From Progne subis subis (taxonomy: Eukaryota > Chordata > Aves > Passeriformes > Hirundinidae), in assembly GCA_022316685.1 (NCBI GenBank), contig JAKJHU010000005.1, positions 14,734,707 through 14,798,706 of the forward strand: a stretch of DNA of 64,000 bases, read 5' to 3'. The first letter of the stretch is position 1, and each line of letters opens with the position of its first letter. A model generated the notes under the pieces. It was not told where the DNA came from and searched no databases. It was given only the letters and a program-made list of their open reading frames with translations. The translations under genes and the position numbers were made by a program. Below are positions 36,538 to 47,100 of this stretch, piece by piece.

Positions 36538-39500
36538 TGTCATTAACATAACCCAAATGTCACTGCCAACTGCCACCAAGACAGTCATTCTGACTTGAGA
36601 TGAACAAATTCATTATGAATTCCTTAGGAAAAAAAACATTCCACAGCCTGAATATCTGTGAGGGATGGAGTCTAAATTTGATCATGACAAAAATCAGTAA
36701 ATCAGAGTTCTGGTTTAGCTGCTGTTACATGTTCTCTGACTCAGACAACAAATTTATTTCATTCCTCTTCCCCTTTCAAGCCAATAGAAAATAGTTTCAT
36801 GCAACTGAAAAATGCTTTGGGCAAGACTGGGAGAAGCAAATAACTTATTTACTGAATATGGGGTGTTGACTGATTCGGAATGTCTCGCCAATTCATCCGA
36901 AGTCACCAAATGTTTGGAGCTGGAAAGAGGATGTGGGGCTCAGTTAGTGGAACGAGATCATGCTGAGGGCAGATTGTTCACCTTGAGCAGTCAGGATACT
37001 CCCCACAGTATTTTTTTGATATCCAGATTCTCCTTGTCAGGGGAGCACCTTGGGCACTGGTCTGGAGGGGAGTCACCTTTGCCTGACCACCTCAGCTAAC
37101 GAGTATTTCAGTCATTTGGGCTGCAGGAACTCAAAATACATCACCTCTGAAATGCTCCTGCCATGGCAGACAGGGCACATCACTGGGAGATACATGTTCA
37201 GGCCCATGTCAGCAGAGGAAGAATTCCATGCTGTTCTCCTGAATTTTGGAGTGTCCAAAGTGCTTACTACCCAGACAGCAGAGGCAACGCTCCAGCACGC
37301 ACGTCCTCCTTCTTTGCATGAACTGCAGTGTCATCCCACCCTTTTCATTCATCCACAAACAAATCAAAGAGGCAAGACACCAGTCTCATTTCCTTGCACG
37401 TGTGTGTGTGGTGTGTAAGGAAAGCAAAGCATATTTTTCCTGAATCTCAGTTCAGAGGCCAAATGGAAGCATTCACTTTTATCACATTCATTGTGCAGGA
37501 CTGACATTTCACCTCTACGATATATCTGGGAAACTGCAAGCACAGCTCCAACCCAAGCAAGAGCTTTTTTTAAGGCTAAGGTTTTAATGATGAAGCACTA
37601 TGAGAACCATACACATAGAGTGCCACTTGGAAACACTTCCATGTAAACAAAGTCTAATGGTGGGCACCTTCTGTCCTTCCAACACTTTGTCAGATCACAC
37701 TCTGCCACGAGGGGCGAGTTCCTCTGCAGCACTCAGTCGTAGCGGGGAATCAAAGCATGGAAACCACATGAGCAGAGATTACACAGCCTCTCAAGTCTGG
37801 CAGCCAGATGTTGGCTTGCAAGAGTGAGTGCAACCAGATGGTTTTTCTGCCATTTTTTTCTCCAAACAGTCAGAAGTTAACAGAATGACACACATAGAGA
37901 TAACTTTGTTATCATATTGTGTATTTAGACACATACACATATTAGCCCCCTCAAAACTGTAACCCCTAAGGATTACAGGCAGGACTAGGATTTTCAGATG
38001 TCAGGTCCAGCTCAGACTCTGCAAGAAGCTCCAAGTGAGAAACAGCCAAACTAGGACTTCTCCATATTGCTGCCCTGACATCAGCATCAGCCTAAAGGTG
38101 AGATCCAGAGAATCTTTCTGCAACCACTAAAAAAAGATGCTCCTGGGCGCAGTACCTGGGGACAGCTCATCAGCTGGACACGGGCAGCTTTGCTTTTTTC
38201 CACCCATGCAAAACTGCCTTACAGTGAATTGATTGGGATTTGGAATGAAAAAATACAGCAGGAAGATCGCTGCATTCTTGTGACATACTGGCTGCTGACG
38301 CAAAATGCTCAGGAAAAGCAAAGAAGGTTTTGATGGGACAGTAATACATCCCAACATGATCTAGCTGTTGGATACTTCTCTGAGGCCACAGAAACATGCT
38401 ACTTTCTAATGAAGCTGACCTCAGCCCGCTGGAGAGAAATCTGGGCAGGTCAGCTCAGAATCAGTAGATGCAGATGTTAATTTCAAGGATCAGCTTCAAG
38501 GCTGAACCCTCATCACCAGCCCACACCTCTATCTGTTCCACAGTGTCTGTGCCAGACAGCCACATCTGAAACAAAAACATTTCGTTCTACTTAATATCCT
38601 GTGCTTCTCCCTATACAAGACATGGGCTTGCCACTCACATACTCCATGTGCACTGCACAGTCTCACACAAGCTGGACAGAATGCATTTGGGACGGTAAGG
38701 AATATCAGCAGATGGACAACAACCAACACTTAACTGCTATGACTTACATTCTAATAAAACAAAATCCAGGAACAACCCTAATTCCCAGCTAGATAATACA
38801 GAAAAGCAGCAATTCTGGCCCTAAGATGACTTTAACTGACCAGGAAGGCAAGTGAAAACTCCCATTGGAGCATTTGACCCTAAGACAGGCTAATTCCAGT
38901 TGATCATTCCCATTTTATTTAGTTAAGCAAAGAAGCACCAAGTCCTACACTTAAGCTTTTATGAATAATATCCCTTCATCCCCAAAAAGCCCAGGTGAGA
39001 GCTTTAGTTTTATGACCCTTATTCCCGCATGAGAAAAATAAATTTTCCCTAAGCAGAAATTAATGAATATATTTCCTTGTAGAACCTATTGTAATTAAGC
39101 TCAGGAAGAGGTGGGGGAGCCCAGATGGAAGAAAAAGTTAAAAGTTCTTCTGACACAAGTTCCTCTCAGTGACATGGGAAACAAACTCAAAACACTCAAT
39201 CAACTTGGCTGGCCAGTCTTGTAGGCATCTTTTACAGGAGGAAGAAATCAAAGACAGCTTGATGATGCATCCTTTGAAAGACTGCTTTTCCTCTCCTCCC
39301 TAGAGCCTCTTAGGTAAGAGTGGCTGGAAATATCCCAGTGAAGCATTTAGTCAGAAGGCAGATACATAGAGAGACAGAGAGCTTTCTTGAACAATACCTT
39401 TATAAGCCTAAAATGTTTTGTTTGAAACAGCTTTATGTGAATGACCTTTGGAGAAGCCTGAGGCTTGAAGCCCGCAGCAGCTGTCCTGACAGACAAGACA

Positions 39501-42500
39501 CCAGACTTCCCTGACAGCTGTAGGGCCTGGGGAGCTTCTGGATTCCTGGAAACACTGACAAGTTCTCAGTTCTATCCAGTTTTGATCACAGCCAAATTTT
39601 AAAATTCCTGAAAACTGGGAGCCCTCTCGTATTAGCTACCTCAGGTCTGAATTTCTAGAGGCTAAACAAGGGTTGCAACCTCACCACTTCCTGTCAAGTT
39701 CAAATATTGAAATAGTACAAATTAGTCCTTCTCAGAATTGTGAGATTACCTTCAAATCATTACACTTAGATGAACAGATGTTCTTCTCTCTTGCCTTCTG
39801 ATTTAAAGACCTCTGATGTGTCAGTGGTATTCTTTGTAGTAACTGTGTAAAAACTTATAACTTTCTCTTAAAAAAACAAGGCAAAAACGAAATTCCTGTG
39901 CGGTAATCTTCTGAGTGTTGCAAAGGTTATGGATGAAAGTAGCTGCATTACCATGCTACTTGCTCCTTGATCTGACCCTTACAGCTACAGTCCTAGCGCC
40001 AGTAGCATAAAGGACAAGCCCTTAAGATGCAGCCCTATGGAGCAGCTGGTGAGAAGGAACACAGCTGCAAGGAACAAGTGCAGAGCACACTCCAGAGGAA
40101 GTGGAGCTCAACAAGGAACCTCAGGAGAGGTAGGGAGAAGGCAGGGAAGTATAGACTTGGTTCCTCCTCAGAAAAAAAGGTGATGAAAACAAGAATGGAC
40201 TAAGGAATCATAGTCTAACTGAAGACAGACCTGGACTTTTCAAAGTTTTTACCTTTTCAACAAGGACAAAACTCCCTCACAGGAAGTCAGATTCTGAAAG
40301 CCTCCAACCTGTCTGCAAATACCATGTGCAATAACCAGCAACTTTTGTATGTTTCTGTGGAGTTCCATAGAAATTAATACTTTCAGAAAAGTGTCCTTCC
40401 CTCTTCAAATTTATATGCAACAGGAGCCCACAACTACGGGGACTGTTGGTCACTTCACATAGCCCTCCTGTCAAGACTTCCCAAGTACTGTGCTGTAGGG
40501 AGTTCTCTGAACTCTAGGGATTTCCCAAAAATCCAGGCATGCTTTAAAGCACTGGTGTAGGACACATGTCAAAGTTGCTTCTGTGGTGTCACAAGGCTGT
40601 GTGGGTCCACCACCAGCTCCATCAGTTCCAGGCAGCAGGTTTACCAGTTTGTGCTAATTGGTTCATCCATCTCTTTAGGTGAGAAGACCCAGTGAAAAGC
40701 TGCTGCAGCAGCAGCCCCATAAAGCAGCAAAGTCATAACTGCAAAGCTCCGTGCCTCAGGTTGTGCACTCCCTGCAGACTTGGTTTAATTACAGCAATGT
40801 GACAGGCTTCATCCCCTGCAGTTAAACCTGTGGTCTCTGGACTTGAAAGAGCATTCAGGATGTCGTGTGTCCCTACACAGACATGCAGAGCCCGATGAGG
40901 CAGACGGGAACCATAGAAGCATCTTCATTTTAATCAGGAGCACCTCCCCCTTGCTTCTGCCTGCCTGACTCTAGCTATGGTAGATTCTGTACTTTACTGT
41001 ACGTGTTACCATAAACTGCCTTCTCCCCAACAGCACTGTCTCCTCCCCACATACTGTTCGCTGAAGAGGGTGATCCTGATTATTTAGAAAGTGGAAACCC
41101 AAACAGATCCCCTCCTGAGCAGTGAGAACACCCAGCCAGGCTCCTAACCTGACTCTTGGAAATTCAACTCGGAAGCCCGAAGTCAACAGAGTAAGACAGA
41201 CACATACTCCCACCTAGTGGGGAAGGAAAAGCTCTGTTCTCTGGGACTGGAGCTGCTTCAGAAGCTCTGGGTGAGCAGACTACACTCCTACCACAGAACC
41301 CTTTGCTTTTCGAATCAACAAGAGTAACAGCTATGATGAAACCTGAAAGCCTTACTTTTAATTATTAAGCAGAAGAAAAAGGCAGGCTAAGCCTACCAAG
41401 TTACCAGTATTTTCATCTCCTCATTATTAAACAGGACTGCGAACACAACTCTTGCACTTTATAGTAGTGTAATGATTAACTACTGCAAGGTCAATGCAAC
41501 AGGCATGTAAAATATTAGCAGAATGGCACAGTGGCATTTTAAACCTACTTCGCTACATTAGAGAGAACTAAATTCTTGAATGCAAAATAAAGACAAGTAT
41601 ATCTTCACTAAATAAAGAGGCTTTAATATCTAGGAGAGCATACCAGCTCACAAGCTCTATCACTCTCAGTATTTTCTGAAGGCAGTTCAGGGGTTTACGA
41701 CTTTGGGGGGGGTTTAATACATGCCCTAGATAAAGGCAAAATAGAAAAATTGTAAGGTGGCAATTAGAAGCTGGAAAGGAAAAGCCTCCTTGATCTTTTT
41801 CCATTTCTGCAGGCTTAGTAAAAATACCCACAGACCCCTCCAGTTTTCCAGTAGGATGAAGGTGCCATCCTGAGGGCTCACTGAGGCTGGCCACGGCATC
41901 TCCCCCATGGCCTGCCATGGGGAGTGGCAGAAAGGCTGCAAGAGCTTGGCAAATTACTTTAATCTGTTCTGGTCTACAATGACATATAAACACTTTGTGA
42001 TTCTTATTAACTTTCAAATGTCTTTTTATGGGTCAGCAAAAAGTCACAAATGTGCACATGCATTTCCTAGCAGCATATTGCCCTTTTGGACCCAACTGCA
42101 TGTTTCTGAAAAACATTCAGTCATCAAAATCTGCAATGTGCAAACCGAAGTCTCTGTGTGCAGCAGCTTTGCCACCTGCCAGTATTTTATTATGGGATCA
42201 ATCTGATGCAACCTGTTCTTTCAGCCCATGACACACTACCATTTCCCAGGTTTTGGGTTAGGTACCACACTTTATTCCCCTCTTGAACATTATTCCAGAT
42301 TTTTATTTTTAACATAATGTGGCCTACACACAGCAGTGCCTACAAATATGGCATCTTCATCAGCGGCATGGCTAAGCCCTGAGGTCTGTCAGGATGCAAT
42401 TTTGCAACTCTTCTGTTTGGTCCAGGTCAAAGACTAATCCAGCACTGAAATATGCAAACTCATTGCTCCTGTCATGCAGATCAAGTCTGCAAATAATTCC

Positions 42501-43644
42501 ATGTCCGTTGATGATACTCTGCACAGTTCAGGTCTTAACACACAGTTAACCACTGGGGTTAGGAAGGTCTAGGTAGAACAAACTAAAGGGTCTCAGACTT
42601 GTCCAGACAGGGCATTTGAGATCAGCTGCAAGGCTATCTCTTCCTGTTTTTCAACTGATGTAGGGAGAGACAGATCTGCCCACCTCCACAGCAACCACTG
42701 TAACACAAAGTGCTGGTTCTCAGCAGCAATTCTGATTTTACTGCCTAACACAGATTAGTAAGAGGTTTACCCACTTTCACTGCCCAGTGAACAGCTTTGC
42801 TAGCACACTTGCTAAATTACAAGCACATACTCCACCTCATAGTGCCACAAGAGCCACTTTTTCCAGATTTCACAGCAGTATGGAATTAACAGTCTAAACG
42901 AGCCCTTACTTCAAATGAACCACGTTAAGAAACATTTGTGTCCTTTACAGTTGTCCATCAGTACAAGCATCAAAAAATTTTCACTGCTTCACTGTCCCTA
43001 CTCTTTGCCTTCAACAGTAAGTTCTCATCTTCCTGTTCCACAGACACCTTTTGGTATAGAGCTGAGGACCTTCCACATTCAGACCTAGACAGGACTGACT
43101 CACCAGCTGACTGGAAGCAGGAGATGAGTGGATTTTTTTTTTTAACCTGATGCACAGCAGAAACTGAGCCTTACCAGCATGTGCTGGGTCTCACACTATT
43201 GCCTTTAGAGCCTCAGCAAATGTTGGCTGTGCTTGAGGAGCTCTCCATGGCTTAAAGCCTCACCACCAAGAGCTAATTCAACCTCCACAGCTTTATAAGC
43301 ACTCCTTTCCAGAGTACCAGTCCACAGGCGTATTTACCTCCTGTTACTTTGCAGTGTGCAGTACCAGGATGCCTGGCACACACATTACGGCACTCGCCAA
43401 CAAAGCCCTGCCTCAGCAGTCACTCATGTAAGAGATGCAGGAAGGGGCAGAGATGACTGAAGACAGTCAATTTAGGCAGGCACAGCAACACCTATTTCCC
43501 CTTTCATTTACCTTTTCAACCTTTATGAAAGATTACCGCCTGTAATACAACAAATTACAAAAAGCATTTTTCTCTTCCAATTGTTTTAAGATCAAGTAAC
43601 TAGACCAGATATCACTAAAAATGAGTCTCTTGTAGACAGTTATA

Positions 43645-44005
43645 GAAGATTCTTCTTTTGAGTTTTATTTGTTTATAGCAACAGTAGCACATATTTCCAC
43701 TTAGGTATTTCAGTGCAACAAGGAAATCCATTAAGCTTCAGCAAGGTGACCTATGTTTATATGCAATGGAACAGATTAAAGTGTCTCCCTTTGTTGCACA
43801 ACAGTTTAAAGCTTCAGAACTCTAAGTAAATACCTTTCACAGAATTAAACAAGCAGACACTTTGCTTGATTATGAAATGCTTTTGTTGGATGAGTGAAGT
43901 GCTTTCTGCAGGAGAACAACTCATTTGTAAGCCACGGGCACTACTACAAGAGTGGTATCAGAGTAGAACTGGTGACATTTTAGTAGTCTGTGCAAGAATC
44001 CCACT
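43645..44005 (-). other. SOD2: SOD2 3' untranslated region (short form, inferred)
   Basis: The first AATAAA downstream of the SOD2 stop on the minus strand is at 43669-43664, so cleavage is expected around 43,640-43,655, giving a 3' UTR of about 350 nt. More AATAAA hexamers on this strand near 42,187, 42,269 and 42,297 could support longer forms. The end is inferred from the signal only. Confidence 0.55.
43664..43669 (-). promoter_or_regulatory. SOD2: Polyadenylation signal AATAAA for SOD2
   Basis: Canonical hexamer on the minus strand (TTTATT on the plus), about 337 nt past the stop codon. It is the first such hexamer after the coding region. Confidence 0.55.
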
Positions 44006-44151
44006 CTACTTTTTGCAAGCTGCGTATCTTGAAGACACATTCTCCCAGCTGATCACATTCCAGATGGCTTTCAAATAATCAGGTCGAACATTTTTATACT
44101 GAAGATAATAAGCGTGTTCCCATACGTCAATGCCTAGCAAAGGAATGAGAC
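44006..44151 (-). CDS. SOD2: SOD2 coding exon 5: last Mn ligands and stop
   Basis: The last coding exon has 146 nt including TAG at 44006-44008 and follows TTTTCACAG. It encodes [20 protein letters not shown] and then [20 protein letters not shown] to the end SRYAACKK. Asp185 and His189 of DVWEH complete the Mn coordination sphere. The Ser in WNVISWEN, where human has Asn, is a conservative change. Confidence 0.96.
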
Positions 44152-47100
44152 CTGTGAAAAAAAGAGGATGAATTTTGTAAATGTATGAAAACATACTGTA
44201 AAGTTTTGAATTGCATCCAAGGTGTACCCAGTTTCTCAGTCTAAATCTGCAGGAAGACAAAGAGCTCTGCAGCATACTGGTCCTTATTGCAATATTTTAC
44301 AAAACTGTGCTCATACACACAAAACACACAGTCCATAAATTCAAAGAGCCAATTTGGGTGAACACATCTATAAGTATTCTGGAACTGTCTTGAAGACATA
44401 ACTGAAACCAGATGAAGTGATTTTTGAAAGGTTTCTATCTTTTGTACAGTTATACAAGCACTTTCATGAAAAATTACATTATAAAGGTTTCTTGCTATGC
44501 CAGATTGCTTCCAATACTTTAATTACAGGCTATTTGTTAAGTGTCTTAATTACCTCCTTGCTTTTGTGCTAAAATACCCTTGTGTCACTGAATTTTTAAT
44601 GGTTAATTTTCACAGGAGAGAGGGTGAAATTTACCCCCATTATACTCTATGTCCTTATATTAAATCTATAATTTCTTTTCATCCTACTGATAGGCAACAC
44701 ACATATTGCTGGCAATACATTAAATTCCTTGCCATTCTCTGTGAATTCTGCAAAATGTGCTTTAAAGGTATCTGCAAAATTGTTTGGACAAACTGACACT
44801 GCAGGCAGATTCTCACTGGTTACAACCTCTTCCCTTTGTCAAGGGTGTCCATCTGTCTCTAAGGAAGTAAGAACATTTTGGAAAGAGATCATTGCCAGTA
44901 CTGTGCTGCTTGTCCAGCTATAACATTTAGCCACATCATAGACTAATTTGGTTGACACTCATTACTCTTTGAGAAGGTAAAGGAACCAAATTATAAGGCT
45001 CCATTCTAAACCCAGCCTAGATAGGAACAAGAGTTATGGTGTTCATCTTCCTCTCTCTTGTTGTCTGGCCTCCACTGACAGTGCTGTGAATGAGTAGCTC
45101 CTCTGCCACATCTGAAGGCAAGAGGCTTACTGCTGCTTGATATGTGCAAGTTACTCCAGTTTATCAAAAATCCAAGGAAGCTGAAGCCAAGCAAACAGCA
45201 CTTTCACAATATGGCCCATCTATCTTCCCTTGGACTAGAAGAACACTTAATCCTTCTGCTCTTCAGAGTTTTTAAGTCCTATTTTACAAACACTGCTCTT
45301 AAAATTGTGCTTTCACTTCTGCTAGAAGAGACATTTGGTTTTTCAGATCTATTTATCCATCAATTTCTTCTCAACATTGTCCACAAACCACTTTTCAGAT
45401 GTTATACACTTGCCTACCAAACCTACAGGAGCAGAGGGGAAGGAAAGAAACCTGACCTGTTGTTCCTTGCAAAGGGTCTTGATTTGCACAAGCTGCTATT
45501 TGTAGGCGCCCCTGCTCCTTGTTATAGCCAAGCCACCCCCAGCCTGATCCTTGAACACCAACTGACACAGCTGTCAGCTTCTCCTTGAAGTTTGCAAAGG
45601 AGCCAAAGTCACGCTTGATGGCTTCCATCAATTCTCCTGTAACAGAAAAAAAACACAGAAGGATCAGAGGCATATAAACCTCAATCAAAATCTCTCAAGT
45701 TTATAACAACAGCTTTTGTGAGAACTGTACTAAAGGGCCTTTACCTTTAATTGCAGGTCACTAGGTAATCAGTACGCAATCCTCCCCAAGGGGATTCCTT
45801 CCTTTAAGCTTTAACTGCTAAACTATCCCTATCCAAACTGGAGCATAATTCCAGCCACTAGGCTGGGTGCATCTGCAGCACATTTCTTCCCTTTCTGTGA
45901 ACCGAGTACATATAGCAATTTTATCAGCACGGCTTTGTACAACTGTTTTCTCTTATGAAGGTGGAAAACATATATACAGCAGTAGCCAAGTATTTTCCAG
46001 TGTATACATAATCAGCGATAGAAATTAAAAATACTTTGTACATGAGTAGGTTTTTTTTAAACTTCTGGCTTACATCCAAAAACCCCCCCAAATACCTCAG
46101 AATTTTGGCAACTGTCACACGGAAAGGTGAATTAACTCTGAAAAATAAAGATCCTTTAGACTCCTTCAAAGAGAGAAAAAGATCATCAATTCTACCTGTT
46201 AATTAAAGGTGATGCAACAAACCACTGTAACAAGCACTAACCTTTAGGCTCCCCTCCTCCATTAGGGGAAAGGTTTGTCCAGAAGATGGTGTGGTTGATA
46301 TGACCCCCACCATTGAACTTCAGTGCAGGCTGAAGTGACACCTGAGTTGTAACATCACCTAAAGATATAGAAAATAAAAATACATAAATAAAAACATTGT
46401 CATCACCACAACAGGCAGGAAGTTTCTACTAGGTCTCCACTGATCTCCAAAATCTTTCTACAAGCATAAAACTTATCAGTGGGAAACATAAGGTTTGTAC
46501 TGTTATCCATATTTTAAACAGTCACAGACAAACTCTTTTAAAGGTTTATTATCTCTGACCATTCTTATGCTGTAATATGTGATCTGCAATATTGCAACTA
46601 TCAGGCAGCCTATACCACACTTGTAAGACCTACTACCAACCTAGAGCAGAATAAAGCAACAAGCACAGTCAAAACTCTTTGAGGACCCAGCATTTGTAAA
46701 TTCTTCAGTATCATCAATACAAGGCAAGAATATTTCTCACCCATTAGCTCACTGATTTGCAAACTAAGCATTTTTAAACTTCTTAGAACAATTTACAGGG
46801 CAAACAGCTTGTGCTTGAGAAAAGTCAGTACTTTCAGTGATCACATACACAGAATGTTCTTCTCCTTCCTATCTTTTTTTTCATTTGGGGCTTTTTTTTG
46901 GAGGGAGATACACACAGAAAAGCGACCCAGATCACTTTATTACACATGACAAAATCCTGCATCTGAAATTAAGATCAAACAGCTCTGTACTTCCTCTCCC
47001 TCCACAAAATGTTGTATTCCTTGAAGAATTCACTGGTGCATTGCGTCTCTGAACAGCATTGCACCACTTCAATACAGTCGCTTTCATTACTATTTTGACT

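Larger units (their letters stand above)
34346..43640. other. Intergenic DNA downstream of SOD2, no gene recognised
   Basis: AT-rich, with no exon, RNA gene or transposon that I can identify. The rightmost 1-2 kb could be part of longer SOD2 3' UTR forms, since further AATAAA hexamers occur on the minus strand near 42.19-42.30 kb. Confidence 0.55.
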
